Source: an uncultured Eubacteriales bacterium
GTDB taxonomy: Bacteria; Bacillota; Clostridia; Peptostreptococcales; Anaerovoracaceae
NCBI GenBank assembly: GCA_902776285.1
Contig: CACYPK010000015.1
Span: 1-46,133 of the forward strand
Length of the DNA stretch: 46,133 bases
Direction: 5' to 3'
This document shows, piece by piece, positions 26,353 to 35,223 of the stretch. Numbering within the stretch: the first letter of the stretch is position 1; the number at the start of each line of letters is the position of its first letter. The translations under genes and the position numbers were made by a program. The notes under the pieces were generated by a model. That model made no database searches. It had not been told where the DNA came from and saw only the letters and a list, made by a program, of their open reading frames with translations.

Positions 26353-27779
26353 TCTGTCACCTCTATTCCTTCCAAATCATATTCATAAGTATCGGTTATA
26401 AGCACCTTGACCACCGTGCCCGGCGGGTATTCCCAATTTTTTGAAGTAAAGTACACGCTGCAGTCTATCTCAGGAGCGTCATATCTTGAACGCCCCTCAT
26501 ACAGAGTCAGCATCTTAGCCAGCGTCTCTTCGTCAGCTGTATTGATGTCATCTATGATATCTTCACAGTCTACCTCGACACAGCTGTCGATCATCACCTC
26601 GATGACCTTTCCTATTTTGCGCTCGTTTAGCTTCTCGCTTACAGCCTGCTGATGCTGCATCACAAGATCCCGTCTCGCGGTCCTTTCTTCTTCAGGGACT
26701 TTGTCAGGCATGTCGAACGACGGAGTCCCCTCCTCATCCGAGAAAGCGAACGCGCCGAGTCTGTCGATGTCATAGGTATCAATGAATTCGATAAGTTCAT
26801 CGATATCCTGCTGCGTCTCTCCCGGGAAACCCACCAGAAGAGTCGTCCTGATGTGAACGTCAGGGATCCTTTCCCTCAGCTTTCCGATGACTTCCTTTAT
26901 AGAAGCGCCACTTGAGCGTCTTCTCATCATTTTAAGCACATTATCGGAGATGTGCTGGATCGGCATGTCTATGTAATTGCAGATCTTTGGCTCGGAAGCG
27001 ATAGTTTCGATAAGATCGTCAGTAATACCATTATCGTAAACATACATCAGCCTAATCCATTCTATGCCTTCGACCTTGCATAGTTTACGCAAAAGTTCCG
27101 GCAAGCGGACCTCACCGTACAGATCCCTGCCGTACTGGGACGTGTCCTGAGCGATGAGAACGAGTTCTTTTATGCCTTCACGGGCCATATCCTCTGCTTC
27201 TCTTACGCAGTCTTCCATTTTCTTGGAACGGAACGACCCTCTGATCTTCGGGATGGCGCAAAAGCTACAGGCATTGTAGCAGCCTTCGGCGATCTTCAGA
27301 TATCCGTAATGCGGAGTATATGTTGTGCGGTATTCCGCGTCATAAGAATCCAGCACGCGTTTGCGATATGGCAGCGTGTCAAGGACACAGCCTACCCTGT
27401 CTGATGTCTTCGTACCACTGTCCGAATCCTTTTCTTCATCCGCGAGAATGATGTCCGGGATCTCGTCATAGTCGTTGACACCAAAGAACATGTCCACTTC
27501 GGGTATTTCTTCGGATAGTTCCTTATGATAACGCTCCGACAGGCATCCCGTGACGATGAGTTTCTGTCCTTCTTTCCGGTATTCGTTAAGATCGAACATG
27601 CGCTCTATCGACTCTTTCTTCGCGTCCTCTATAAAGCCGCATGTATTCAGTATAAGGATGTCAGCTTCACGCGTATCATATACGATAACGCAGCCTCTTT
27701 CCTGTAGAGAGGCTGCGAGTACCTGTGAGTCATATTCATTTTTCGCGCACCCGTAGGTGTCTATGAAAACCTTCTTCAT
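26349..27779 (-). CDS. rimO: Ribosomal protein S12 methylthiotransferase RimO
   Basis: 476 residues. It has an N-terminal MTTase domain with cluster ligands Cys11, Cys47 and Cys79, a radical-SAM motif CYNACSFC (Cys167, 171, 174), and a TRAM domain at the C-terminus. The family adds a methylthio group to an Asp of S12; RimO rather than MiaB is chosen from the opening (VFIDTYGCAKNEYDS) and the recA-pgsA neighbourhood. A somewhat long acidic insertion (about 113-128) follows the MTTase domain. Its ATG shares a base with the ftsK stop. Confidence 0.93.
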   Translation of the reverse strand: MKKVFIDTYGCAKNEYDSQVLAASLQERGCVIVYDTREADILILNTCGFIEDAKKESIERMFDLNEYRKEGQKLIVTGCLSERYHKELSEEIPEVDMFFGVNDYDEIPDIILADEEKDSDSGTKTSDRVGCVLDTLPYRKRVLDSYDAEYRTTYTPHYGYLKIAEGCYNACSFCAIPKIRGSFRSKKMEDCVREAEDMAREGIKELVLIAQDTSQYGRDLYGEVRLPELLRKLCKVEGIEWIRLMYVYDNGITDDLIETIASEPKICNYIDMPIQHISDNVLKMMRRRSSGASIKEVIGKLRERIPDVHIRTTLLVGFPGETQQDIDELIEFIDTYDIDRLGAFAFSDEEGTPSFDMPDKVPEEERTARRDLVMQHQQAVSEKLNERKIGKVIEVMIDSCVEVDCEDIIDDINTADEETLAKMLTLYEGRSRYDAPEIDCSVYFTSKNWEYPPGTVVKVLITDTYEYDLEGIEVTE

Positions 27780-30700
27780 CAGTAGTCACTTTCGCTGTCA
27801 GCGTCCATTATCATCCGTCTGACGGATTCCGGAAGTGAATTGAACGAATCCATCGCCCTTGTATTGCTCAGCTTATCGCCCGTGCTGAAGCCGTCATCTT
27901 CAGGAGCCATTTCAGGTTCAGGAATATCTTCTTCCTCCGGAACATAGACAGGTTCCGGTTCAGGTTCAGGTTCTGCTTCGATCACCGGTTCAGGTTCGGG
28001 CTCATATACGGGTTCGGGTTCCGGCTCATTTACCGGTTCCGGTTCATATACAGGCTCAGGTTCAGGTTCATAGACCTGCTCCGGCTCTGCCTCAGGTTCC
28101 GGTTCTGCTTCGCCTCCGCCGTAGTACTCATCCTCACTGATGAGCAGCTGGCGAGGTCTTGAGCCGTCTGACGTTCCTATTATGCCCATCTCTTCTATCT
28201 CATCGATTATTCTCGCGGCTCTGTTATAGCCTATGCGGAACCTTCTCTGAAGCATGGATACTGAAGCCTGCTTTGACTTGAAGATGAAAGCGATCGCGTC
28301 TTCAGTCAGCTCGTCCTGAGGCTCTCCGCCGCCCTTCTTGTCGGAACTTTCCATTCCGTTGACGATATCCATGTCGTATTCAGGATCGCCGCCTTCTTTC
28401 TTGACGAACTTGATTATCTTGCTTATCTCAGCTTCTGATATGAACGGGCCTTGAACTCTGAGAGGCTTGGTGGAGCCCACCGGTGAGAAGAGCATGTCGC
28501 CCTTTCCGAGGAGCTTTTCCGCGCCGGCCATATCCAGGATGATCCTTGAATCGAGGGCTGAGGCCACGCTGAACGCGATCCTTGACGGGATGTTTGCCTT
28601 GATGAGTCCTGTGACTACATCCGCGGACGGTCTCTGAGTCGCTACGATCAGGTGCAGTCCGGCAGCTCTGGCCTTCTGAGCCAGGCGGCAGATGGATGTC
28701 TCGACCTCTGAAGGCGAAGCCATCATGAGATCGGCAAGCTCATCGATGATTATGACGATCTGAGGCTTTATGTCAGCGTACCTCTGGTCGACTCTCATGA
28801 GTTCATTATATGAATTCAGGTCTTTGACATTGTGCTCAGCAAACTGCTCATAGCGCTTTTCCATCTCGTCGACCGCTATGGCAAGCGCCCTTGCCGCCTT
28901 GCGCGGATCGGTCACGACCGGAGTCAGCATGTGCGGTATGCCGTTATAATTGCCGAGTTCGACCATTTTAGGGTCTATCATGATGAGTTTGAGTTCCGAA
29001 GGTCTTGCCTTATAAAGGAAGCTCGTGATTATCGAATTGATGCACACTGACTTTCCGGAACCTGTCGCGCCGGCTATCAGAAGGTGCGGCATGTCGCGCA
29101 GATCGGCTACGACATTGTTGCCCGAGATGTCCTTTCCGACTACGAACTCTATAACCGACCTGGCGTTTATGAATTCTTCAGATTCAATAAGGTCACGTAC
29201 AAGCACAGGAGACGGCTTGCTGTTCTCCACCTCTATTCCAACAGCGGCCTTTCCCGGGATAGGAGCTTCTATACGGATGCTCTTGGCTCTCATGTTGAGG
29301 GCGATATCGTCGGACAATCCCGTGATCTTAGAGACCTTGACGCCTACCGCAGGCTGCACTTCGAATCTTGTGACTGAAGCGCCCTGCGTGACCTTGATGA
29401 CTTTCGCGTCCACTCCGAAGTTTTTGAGTGTCTGTTCAAGAAGCTCGGCGCGTTCCTGCAGCTGCATGTCGCTCATCATCTGTTTAGATGAAGTATCTCT
29501 CTTCAGCAGGCTGACCGGAGGCAGTTCGTAGGACATATCGTCCGGCACCGAATTGAATCCGGCGGCGATGGCAGCGTCTTCCTTGCTTTCAGCTTCTGTC
29601 TTTGCAGATGCCTGCTTTGACGAAGATGTGCTCTTTTTGGCTTTTGAAGGAGCTGCTGCTTCTATTGCTGCTGCCGCGGTCCTGACTGCTGTCGAAGCTG
29701 GTTTCGCTGAACCGCCGTGCGCATCCAGTCCGAAAGAACCGGAATGACCTACGTCATCAGGATCGCCTAGTCCAAGACCTGTAGACACGGCTGCCGGCTT
29801 GTGCTTTCTGCCCGGATATCCGTAGTCTTCTACGTCATCACTGTCAAAATGTCTGTCTTCCGTATATACCTTCTTTGAGGAGGATCTGCCCGCGTCCATG
29901 CCGGCAGATACCGGTTTTTCTGTATTCTTGAGTTCTTCAGCTGTGAGATCCTTGCCTGTCTCGCTGTCTATGCCCGCGACAAAGTCCTTGAGCTTTCCGA
30001 AGAGAGTCCCCTTGCCCGAGCTTCCCCCACTGCTTTTCATAGGAGAATCCATGATGAGTGTGTGGTCGGAAACATCTTCCCTCGGAATAGCCGTCTTCTG
30101 ATTGCTTCCGAAAGGCGCCGGTATCCCGGTGTTTACGCCTGCGGATGGCTGGGATGTCTGCGCTTCACCGGCGGAATCATCTCTTATTATTCCGCTCAGT
30201 ACAGACTTCCAGAACGGCTTCTTCGGTTCAGGAGCGGCAGCGGAGACGGAAGCGTCAGACGCAAGCGCGGTCTGGATCTGGCTTTCGGAGATCCTGCGGC
30301 GCTCGTCGGCTTCGAGTTCCTTAATTATGCGGTTCTCCTCTCTCTTCTGGCCCAACTTGCCTACAATTCTGGATATCGGCGTGTTGGCCACCATGAATAC
30401 GGAGATCACGAGTATGGCGAGAGCTATTATAAGAAGCCCCGGCTTTCCGAAGAACTTGACCAGGAGCGACCCTATCTCCATTCCGACGGCTCCTCCCATG
30501 AGGCCGTCCTCGCCGTATGTATAGTAATCAGCGATATCTTTGAATCCGTATCTGAGTTCTTCAGGATCGATGAACCTGTACGAATTCAGTACGCACATGT
30601 TTATGTAAATAAGAAGACTGAATATGGCCGTGCCGGTGCCGATGTGCCTCAGCTTGCCCATCAGCAGCAAAGCGGCGAACAGAAATACAAGGAACGGCAA

Positions 30701-30997
30701 AATATAGGCCATGACGCCGAACAATCCGTTGCATACGTCGTGTACCGCCTTGCCGAAACTTCCCGTTGAATTTACTACGACCGTTATAAACAGGAACAGA
30801 CCCAGAGCAAACAGCGTGATGCTCCAGATCACGTCGATGTTGCGCCTGTCACGGTCGCTTCTGCGCTGCATCTCCTCTAACACTTCCTGCTTTGTCGGAT
30901 TAGCGGAGGAAGACGTCGCGGTCTTTGGTTTGTTTTTGCTTCCGGGAGGTCTTCCCGGTCCGCGTTTCTGTCCGTTACTGCTTGTTTGCTGTGCCAT
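27779..30997 (-). CDS. ftsK: FtsK/SpoIIIE DNA translocase with unusual acidic C-terminal tail
   Basis: 1072 residues. Four to five membrane helices lie within about residues 60-220, followed by a long variable linker (to about 540), the motor (Walker A GATGSGKS near residue 640, Walker [11 protein letters not shown]), and a gamma winged-helix domain (about 890-950, [24 protein letters not shown]) that reads KOPS-like DNA signs. About 115 further residues follow the gamma domain: Glu-Pro repeats with VYEPEPEP units, then a helical end. Start 30997 follows GGGGA by 7 bases; 36 upstream codons in frame are not used. It pumps chromosomes at division or sporulation. Confidence 0.94.
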   Translation of the reverse strand: MAQQTSSNGQKRGPGRPPGSKNKPKTATSSSANPTKQEVLEEMQRRSDRDRRNIDVIWSITLFALGLFLFITVVVNSTGSFGKAVHDVCNGLFGVMAYILPFLVFLFAALLLMGKLRHIGTGTAIFSLLIYINMCVLNSYRFIDPEELRYGFKDIADYYTYGEDGLMGGAVGMEIGSLLVKFFGKPGLLIIALAILVISVFMVANTPISRIVGKLGQKREENRIIKELEADERRRISESQIQTALASDASVSAAAPEPKKPFWKSVLSGIIRDDSAGEAQTSQPSAGVNTGIPAPFGSNQKTAIPREDVSDHTLIMDSPMKSSGGSSGKGTLFGKLKDFVAGIDSETGKDLTAEELKNTEKPVSAGMDAGRSSSKKVYTEDRHFDSDDVEDYGYPGRKHKPAAVSTGLGLGDPDDVGHSGSFGLDAHGGSAKPASTAVRTAAAAIEAAAPSKAKKSTSSSKQASAKTEAESKEDAAIAAGFNSVPDDMSYELPPVSLLKRDTSSKQMMSDMQLQERAELLEQTLKNFGVDAKVIKVTQGASVTRFEVQPAVGVKVSKITGLSDDIALNMRAKSIRIEAPIPGKAAVGIEVENSKPSPVLVRDLIESEEFINARSVIEFVVGKDISGNNVVADLRDMPHLLIAGATGSGKSVCINSIITSFLYKARPSELKLIMIDPKMVELGNYNGIPHMLTPVVTDPRKAARALAIAVDEMEKRYEQFAEHNVKDLNSYNELMRVDQRYADIKPQIVIIIDELADLMMASPSEVETSICRLAQKARAAGLHLIVATQRPSADVVTGLIKANIPSRIAFSVASALDSRIILDMAGAEKLLGKGDMLFSPVGSTKPLRVQGPFISEAEISKIIKFVKKEGGDPEYDMDIVNGMESSDKKGGGEPQDELTEDAIAFIFKSKQASVSMLQRRFRIGYNRAARIIDEIEEMGIIGTSDGSRPRQLLISEDEYYGGGEAEPEPEAEPEQVYEPEPEPVYEPEPVNEPEPEPVYEPEPEPVIEAEPEPEPEPVYVPEEEDIPEPEMAPEDDGFSTGDKLSNTRAMDSFNSLPESVRRMIMDADSESDY

Positions 30998-31037
30998 ATA
31001 ACTTTCCCCTGTCATATATAATGTATAAAGCCTATTA

Positions 31038-31065
31038 ATTATACTACAACATGTTGATTTTGTAA
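31038..31065 (-). promoter_or_regulatory. Promoter of ftsK operon
   Basis: TTACAA (31060-31065) and perfect TATAAT (31038-31043) on the minus strand, 16 bases apart, about 40 bases before the ftsK start. Confidence 0.7.
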
Positions 31066-31078
31066 TGGTTTTCTTAAC

Positions 31079-31103
31079 AAAACAAAAGCCCCTTTCCAGG
31101 GGC
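31079..31103 (-). terminator. Terminator of rpmF
   Basis: GCCCCT and AGGGGC form a 6-bp stem with a 4-base loop (31088-31103), followed on the minus strand by TTTTGTTTT. It lies 28 bases past rpmF. Confidence 0.88.
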
Positions 31104-31131
31104 ATTGTCTGATCTTTTTTGTTTCACTCCA

Positions 31132-31311
31132 CTACTCTGCGTTCACGACGTCCTTGCCGTCATAATAACCGCATGTAGGACATACTCTATGTGGAAGCTT
31201 TGGCTCATGGCACTGAGGACAGATCGAAAGTCCGGTAATGCTCTTCTTCATGTTAGCAGCCTTTCTGCCGCTTGTCTTAGCCTGTGATGTTTTCCTCTTA
31301 GGTACTGCCAC
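31132..31311 (-). CDS. rpmF: 50S ribosomal protein L32
   Basis: 59 residues: GTG-start [19 protein letters not shown], then the zinc ribbon CPQC...CPTC. The start at 31311 follows AAGGAGG by 8 bases. A second GTG three codons upstream overlaps that ribosome-binding site and is rejected. The DUF177/YceD gene that often precedes rpmF is absent; a consensus promoter lies there instead. Confidence 0.95.
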   Translation of the reverse strand: MAVPKRKTSQAKTSGRKAANMKKSITGLSICPQCHEPKLPHRVCPTCGYYDGKDVVNAE

Positions 31312-31376
31312 TGTCGACACCTCCTTATATGTTCAAATTACTTGTTTTATCTTAAATTATCTTGTCGCACCGATAT

Positions 31377-31405
31377 ATTATATTCACCGCTTTCGGGCTT
31401 GTCAA
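31377..31405 (-). promoter_or_regulatory. Consensus promoter of rpmF
   Basis: TTGACA (31400-31405) and TATAAT (31377-31382) on the minus strand with exactly 17 bases between them: a perfect sigma-A promoter. Confidence 0.9.
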
Positions 31406-31502
31406 CGGTTTTGGAACGATATTTTAAAGCGCTTTTAAAAACTTTTTTAAAAAAACTGTGGATTTAAGTTTTCTTTTATGTTACATTATGTTTTGCACAC
31501 AT

Positions 31503-31579
31503 CGGGGTGTGGCTCAGCTTGGTAGAGCGCTTCGTTCGGGACGAAGAGGTCGCGTGTTCAAATCTCGTCACCCCGACCA
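31503..31579 (+). tRNA. tRNA-Pro (CGG)
   Basis: A 77-base cloverleaf. The acceptor stem is CGGGGTG/CACCCCG, the anticodon arm CTTCG-TTCGGGA-CGAAG gives anticodon CGG, and the T-arm has GTTCAAATC. Discriminator A and encoded CCA follow. The last 37 bases, plus TCA beyond the CCA, are duplicated at 40282-40321, marking it as the integration site of the element that follows. The gene remains whole because the element carries a copy of the 3' end. Confidence 0.93.
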
Positions 31580-31582
31580 TCA
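31543..31582. other. attL (40-bp core in tRNA-Pro 3' end)
   Basis: Forty bases from GAAGAGGTCG to CGACCATCA are identical to 40282-40321. The core spans the lower anticodon stem, variable loop, T-arm, acceptor 3' strand and CCA of the tRNA. Confidence 0.93.
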
Positions 31583-31583
31583 C

Positions 31584-31617
31584 AATCCGCTAGTTCCAAA
31601 GGCTAGCGGATTTTTTA
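31584..31617 (+). terminator. tRNA terminator supplied by the element
   Basis: AATCCGCTAG (31584-31593) and CTAGCGGATT (31603-31612) form a 10-bp stem, followed by TTTT. Because it lies beyond the attL core it entered with the element; the native terminator is now at 40323-40352. Between here and 31723 are tandem GTGAATATC repeats (about 31645-31662) and TTTTCAAGGC (31623-31632), which recurs at 40250-40259 near attR. Confidence 0.85.
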
Positions 31618-31723
31618 TTGATTTTTCAAGGCTTTCAGGTGTTTGTGAATATCGTGAATATCGTGATTCATTCAAAATAACATCTCACAGAAAAGAATCA
31701 AAATATCTATCTATGCATAACTT

Positions 31724-31745
31724 AGGTGTAAAAAAAGTGTAAAAA
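31724..31745 (+). promoter_or_regulatory. Integrase arm-type site, left
   Basis: AGGTGTAAAAAAAGTGTAAA and two more bases recur identically at 40201-40222. Each copy has two GTGTAAA elements 11 bases apart, in the same orientation. Paired repeats at this distance from the two cores look like arm-type binding sites of a tyrosine integrase. Confidence 0.65.
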
Positions 31746-31840
31746 ACGATGCTTGTTCTTGCTAAACAAAGAGCCTCCAGTACTCCTCTTTGCTTAAGAA
31801 TGCTGCAAGCTCTTATCTCCATGCTGTGTTATTCAGTTCA

Positions 31841-32035
31841 CTATTTCTCAATTAGAAACTCTGAAAGAGCAAGATTGACAATCTCGTTTTTGCTTTGTCC
31901 AGTCTCTTTTGAAAGAGTCTCTATTGCCTGAGCCATCGTAGGAGTAACGAGTATCTGCATCCGCTCTGATCTCCTCTCCGGAGTATCCTCAGCAAGTTCT
32001 CTGAGCCTCTTTATCAATTCTTCTGCCGTAGGCAT
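31841..32035 (-). CDS. Ribbon-helix-helix DNA-binding protein
   Basis: A 64-residue protein. The C-terminal half, RMQILVTPTMAQAIETLSKETGQSKNEIVNLALSEFL, is a CopG/Arc-type ribbon-helix-helix motif. ATG 32035 follows AGGAGA by 7 bases; an open frame eight codons longer has no better site. GCATA.ACACAAT-like sequences occur before this gene (about 32080-32092) and before the next gene upstream (about 32335-32352). These could be its operators. It may repress the small-gene operon of the element. Confidence 0.75.
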   Translation of the reverse strand: MPTAEELIKRLRELAEDTPERRSERMQILVTPTMAQAIETLSKETGQSKNEIVNLALSEFLIEK

Positions 32036-32102
32036 GTTATCTTCTCCTGTGTACATCAATCATTTTGTACGATTATAGCATATACACAATGAGCATGCAT
32101 AT

Positions 32103-32309
32103 CTACTTGTAATTGCGAGATCCTACAGCCACTCCAATTAAAAATACTTCATTGATCATTTTGAAGAGATCTATCCGTCCCCCATTCTCTTTTGCAGATT
32201 GCTTGATCCTATCATGAATGCAGTCAATCTCCGATAGTTTCAGATCTGCATTCCTGTGCTTTTTTATCACAGCTTCACCCTTCCTGATTTGATCTTCAAT
32301 ATCTCTCAT
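32103..32309 (-). CDS. Small helical protein of unknown function
   Basis: 68 residues, charged and mainly helical (MRDIEDQIRKGEAVIKKHRNADLKL...; MINEVFLIGVAVGSRNYK at the end). No family recognised. It has a GGAG ribosome-binding site and a good promoter (32355-32383), so it is probably expressed on its own together with the ribbon-helix-helix gene downstream. Confidence 0.65.
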   Translation of the reverse strand: MRDIEDQIRKGEAVIKKHRNADLKLSEIDCIHDRIKQSAKENGGRIDLFKMINEVFLIGVAVGSRNYK

Positions 32310-32354
32310 AATTTTTCACTCCTTTCTTTATACACATACATATTGTGTATGCTT

Positions 32355-32383
32355 ATATTATGCCTTTTGAGAGCATTTTTCAA
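32355..32383 (-). promoter_or_regulatory. Promoter within the element
   Basis: TTGAAA (32378-32383) and TAATAT (32355-32360) on the minus strand, 17 bases apart. Arms CATACA/TGTATG just downstream (about 32334-32351) may be an operator for the ribbon-helix-helix protein. Confidence 0.65.
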
Positions 32384-32443
32384 CCTATATGACCAATTAT
32401 GCTATTAACCTGAAATAATCGCTCAGAGGCAAAAAATAAGCTG

Positions 32444-32854
32444 TCAGGAGCCTTGTTTATTTGACTGTGTCCATATATCGATACGGCGGTCAATATCTAT
32501 CTGCATCAGTACCAAATCCGCAAACGCTTCCTCTGTTGTTGGTATTCCATTCACTATGGTGCGACCTCCGTAATACTCTCGATCTACCATAGCAAATAAC
32601 TCCCAGTACTCAGAGTTCAGTAGGCCTCCGGCCTTCATTCGTGCCAGCTGTCTCCGTGGATCCGTTTCACTGATAACATTGTCATATAGTCTGCGAGGCT
32701 GAGGAGCATGATCTCGGTACACCTTCATGGCCTTTTTTCTCTCGTTACGCTGCTGCTCTCGGTATGACCTCACACGGCAATTATCACAGCAAAAACGCTG
32801 CTTTTTATAGTCAGTCTCGTATTCTGTATGACAATACTCACATATTTTTTTCAT
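32444..32854 (-). CDS. Zinc-ribbon protein of the element
   Basis: 136 residues. A four-cysteine zinc-binding head (CEYCHTEYETDYKKQRFCCDNC, residues about 5-26) and a basic helix (VRSYREQQRNERKKAMK) are followed by an acidic helical domain (about 60-136). DNA or RNA binding is likely; the role in the element is unknown. Its ATG directly follows the stop of a short, doubtful frame upstream. Confidence 0.75.
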   Translation of the reverse strand: MKKICEYCHTEYETDYKKQRFCCDNCRVRSYREQQRNERKKAMKVYRDHAPQPRRLYDNVISETDPRRQLARMKAGGLLNSEYWELFAMVDREYYGGRTIVNGIPTTEEAFADLVLMQIDIDRRIDIWTQSNKQGS

Positions 32855-33046
32855 TCAAAATGCCTCACTGCGTTTCGTAACAGTAAGATAAAGAGCCAGT
32901 CGACGGAGGGAAGGTCGGAGCCAGTCAGTAACGGTACCCATGCCCCCATATATGAAACCATATTCTAATTCGCTTTTGCATTTTGATATAACCAAAACCC
33001 CACTACCACGTCGAACGAAACTCTCAAACCTTCGACTCCCACCCAC
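32855..33046 (-). CDS. Doubtful 63-residue frame
   Basis: GTG-start frame beginning MGGSRRFESFVRRGSGVLVIS. Composition is odd and no family fits. It abuts the ATG of the zinc-ribbon gene (TGA-ATG) but has no clear ribosome-binding site. The interval 32855-33077 may instead be non-coding: it contains repeated GAGCCAGTC (about 32894 and 32916). Confidence 0.25.
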   Translation of the reverse strand: MGGSRRFESFVRRGSGVLVISKCKSELEYGFIYGGMGTVTDWLRPSLRRLALYLTVTKRSEAF

Positions 33047-33077
33047 TCCGGTATGGTTACATCAAAATGATTTGCTG

Positions 33078-33707
33078 CTACAGAATCGACGGATCAAGCC
33101 CCATGAGATTGATTACATTCTGCATCCTCAGAGCTTCAATGCGATCATTGAGTACTCCAAACTCTATGCCCTGATGGACTCCATAGCTCTGTACGGCCTC
33201 CCTGATCTGAGAGACAAGGCTCGGATAGTTCTCGATGGAATCATACTGCAGAGCACCAGCGATATTCTTTATTCTTTCAAGAGTGCCGATGCTATCAAAC
33301 ATCCACGGCTCGATCATGTCGTAATACTCCGGATCAGCTGATGCATGGATCAGATTCAGTGCAACCTGATTCCCTACAAACTGACTGACCACAGATTTGA
33401 CAGCCTCTCTGCTCACGCCCTTAACACTCAGCAGCTGAGCAGCATTAAAAACTGCATCAGAGGATGCATCATAGCTATTTCCGTTATGCGTAGCCATCAG
33501 GAGCGAGTCAGCTGTGCTTTGGATTCCACGTACTGCACTCTCTATATCCTTCTTTGCCTTTGCCTCTGCACTTGCAAGCTCATCAGAGAGTGCTCGATCT
33601 CGATACGTATTGAGGATATCTTTCTTCTCTGTCTGATAAGTTCGATATGCATCCGACACATTGAAAAGGTAGTCGATAATAAGTGATATTCCGTCTTTGA
33701 TTGCCAT
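33078..33707 (-). CDS. Hypothetical protein of the element, helical
   Basis: A 209-residue, mostly helical, soluble protein (MAIKDGISLIIDYLFNVSDAYRTYQTEKKDILNTYRDRALSDE, then Ala/Lys-rich coiled segments and a helical end NVINLMGLDPSIL). I do not recognise it. Its size and helicity would suit a scaffold-like or interference protein of a satellite, but there is no direct sign of that. The ribosome-binding site is weak (AGAGAG). Confidence 0.75.
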   Translation of the reverse strand: MAIKDGISLIIDYLFNVSDAYRTYQTEKKDILNTYRDRALSDELASAEAKAKKDIESAVRGIQSTADSLLMATHNGNSYDASSDAVFNAAQLLSVKGVSREAVKSVVSQFVGNQVALNLIHASADPEYYDMIEPWMFDSIGTLERIKNIAGALQYDSIENYPSLVSQIREAVQSYGVHQGIEFGVLNDRIEALRMQNVINLMGLDPSIL

Positions 33708-33770
33708 ATTTTTTTCTCTCTTTCTGCTTTGGTGAGTGTGCTCTCAGATTAAATCAAAACTTTTGGAGAA

Positions 33771-33801
33771 GGTGCGGATGGTCAGGATCTACATCCGCAC
33801 C
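33771..33801 (-). terminator. Stem-loop between two element genes
   Basis: GGTGCGGATG (33771-33780) and CATCCGCACC (33792-33801) form a perfect 10-bp stem with an 11-base loop. The following run (minus strand TTCTCCAAAAGTTTTG) is only partly T-rich, so termination may be partial. Confidence 0.55.
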
Positions 33802-33832
33802 TATATCTATTCACACAGCAGCCGGAACTGGC

Positions 33833-34060
33833 TCAAGGTGTTTCTGTCTGCTGTGGTAAATAGTCAGGATCAAGCAGCTTAAGGACAGAGCCAAGAGACA
33901 TAAACTCATCTTGTGTGAATACATCAATCATTGTGTATGCTAGAGTGTCCTTTGCCCACAGAACATATCTGATATCGATGACTTGTCCTATTCTGCCTGT
34001 GTGACTGCCTCTGACCGGAGAAACAAGATCCCCGATTTCGATGTCAAAATGCTTTTCCAT
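33833..34060 (-). CDS. Small hypothetical protein, possible SH3/KOW-like fold
   Basis: 75 residues: IEIGDLVSPVRGSHTGRIGQVIDIRYVLW has the look of a KOW/SH3-like beta-barrel, then VFTQDEFMSLGSVLKLLDPDYL. No firm family. AAGGA precedes ATG; it lies 13 bases after the gene upstream and is probably co-translated with it. Confidence 0.7.
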   Translation of the reverse strand: MEKHFDIEIGDLVSPVRGSHTGRIGQVIDIRYVLWAKDTLAYTMIDVFTQDEFMSLGSVLKLLDPDYLPQQTETP

Positions 34061-34073
34061 CTTGATTCCTTTC

Positions 34074-34427
34074 CTAAACCTTTGTCTTAATCAGCTTCAG
34101 CACGTCTATCGGATATGAAGTAACTCGAGCGACAACAACATTATTTCTGACAGTAGATGCGCAAAGATTCATATGAAGTATTCCAGGGGCAGTCAGCACT
34201 TCTTGAGGAATAACAGTCGCCCCATTTTCATCTATCATGCTGCTCTTGGTTATATTGTCCACATACCAAACGGCTGCCAAGCTCTCGAATTGATGCCATA
34301 TTTCAGATAGGTTGAAACGGGCCTCGATATAATTCACAGTATCTGAAGCGTATTTCTTTAGCGGTCCCATTCTGATAAGATGCTGCTCTTCAGTATCTGA
34401 TTTAAATTCAATTATGTTTCTTTCCAT
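34074..34427 (-). CDS. Hypothetical protein of the element
   Basis: 117 residues (ATG 34427, 5 bases after AGGAGG; a longer frame lacks a site). It has a charged start (MERNIIEFKSDTEEQHLIRM), a helical and beta mixture, and the basic end LKLIKTKV. No family recognised. A leader with a strong terminator-like hairpin precedes it, so expression may depend on attenuation. Confidence 0.72.
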   Translation of the reverse strand: MERNIIEFKSDTEEQHLIRMGPLKKYASDTVNYIEARFNLSEIWHQFESLAAVWYVDNITKSSMIDENGATVIPQEVLTAPGILHMNLCASTVRNNVVVARVTSYPIDVLKLIKTKV

Positions 34428-34431
34428 ATAT

Positions 34432-34538
34432 CCTCCTAAAAACAAATAAGGCATCTATACAGATCCCACGCGATCTATATAAATGCCCCCTTTTGCAAGT
34501 CCATGCGGCAGCTGGTATACTGCTGCTATTCAATTATC
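34432..34538 (-). ncRNA. Candidate small RNA or attenuator leader
   Basis: A transcript starting near 34538 would first form a short stem (GCAGC/GCTGC). After about 20 unpaired bases it would form a 16-bp stem between the strands at 34450-34465 and 34472-34487, with a 6-base loop, followed by TTATTTGTTTTT. The two base differences in that stem are mismatches on the plus strand but G-U pairs in minus-strand RNA, so it was kept as minus-strand RNA. It ends just before the SD of the 34427 gene. It is either a free RNA of about 100 bases or a regulated leader. Confidence 0.6.
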
Positions 34539-34544
34539 ATAGTT

Positions 34545-34573
34545 ATTATATAGCAGAAGCCTTGAAATTTCAA
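34545..34573 (-). promoter_or_regulatory. Strong promoter of the candidate small RNA
   Basis: TTGAAA (34568-34573) and TATAAT (34545-34550) on the minus strand, 17 bases apart. The -35 lies in a palindrome (CTTGAAATTTCAAG, 34561-34574), which could bind a regulator. Confidence 0.75.
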
Positions 34574-34578
34574 GCGTT

Positions 34579-34743
34579 TTACTCCCATTCTCGCAGATCA
34601 TCCGATAAAGAAACAAGTTCTCTTACGATGTTAGCGATAGCTTTCCTTACTCGTCTGATCACCATATATCGCTCTCTCTTTAGGCGATCCGCAATATATC
34701 TATCCATCTCTGCCTGTGATGTAATCGGTTTGAAGTCAGTCAT
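34579..34743 (-). CDS. 54-residue basic helical protein
   Basis: A short frame: MTDFKPITSQAEMDRYIADR, then LKRERYMVIRRVRKAIANIV and RELVSLSDDLREWE. The opening resembles the N-terminus of phage scaffold-type proteins (MTDFKPITTQ...ARL.RER), but the rest is missing, so kinship is only a guess. AGGGG lies 9 bases before ATG, and the upstream gene ends five bases before, so it is likely translated. Confidence 0.65.
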   Translation of the reverse strand: MTDFKPITSQAEMDRYIADRLKRERYMVIRRVRKAIANIVRELVSLSDDLREWE

Positions 34744-34748
34744 GATAA

Positions 34749-35195
34749 TCAACCCCTATTTATTCTATCAATTATGCCTAACGCCCATTTTTTTATATCT
34801 GTGCTTGAATAGTAGGCCTCTCCGGTTACAGGATCATGAAAAACTGCAAGTATGCCTCTATTTGATATATCAGGTATCGATTCTGCTCTGACTCCGGTTA
34901 TTTTCTCTACATCGTAAATATCATACCATTTTTCAGGATCTCCTCCGGCAGCATCTCTGCAAAACGATTCCCAGCACTCCATGAACGCATCGAATACACA
35001 GTGATCTACTCTCTTGCAGTAATACAGATACTTCACCATTTTATAGAATCCCTCTGCATCTGCCTCTATCCCTTCAGGGAAGGATCTATCTGCTGCTGCA
35101 TCCTGTGTAAAGTCTGCTGCTGGGCCATCCGTTATATGATCCATTCCGTTATTAGCTAATTGCGTTAAATACGCTCTGAATGTAATCTTATTCAT
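34749..35195 (-). CDS. YozE SAM-like domain protein
   Basis: 148 residues. The N-terminal 80 (FRAYLTQLANN, PAADFTQDAAADRSFPEG, YLYYCKRVDHCVFDAFMECWESF) resemble the YozE_SAM-like fold found in phage and Firmicute genomes. The C-terminal part (YDIYDVEKITGVRAESIPDISNRGILAVFHD...YYSSTDIKKWALGII) looks like a small helix-turn-helix of the MerR/excisionase kind. It may be a DNA-binding protein of the element. GGAGG precedes ATG. Confidence 0.65.
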   Translation of the reverse strand: MNKITFRAYLTQLANNGMDHITDGPAADFTQDAAADRSFPEGIEADAEGFYKMVKYLYYCKRVDHCVFDAFMECWESFCRDAAGGDPEKWYDIYDVEKITGVRAESIPDISNRGILAVFHDPVTGEAYYSSTDIKKWALGIIDRINRG

Positions 35196-35223
35196 GTTTT
35201 TACCTCCGTTATCCGTCTTTTAT

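Noticed and set aside
31408..31500. Promoter or second tRNA next to tRNA-Pro
   Set aside because: Only one cloverleaf can be drawn; the sequence is AT-rich without a clear -35/-10 pair on the plus strand.
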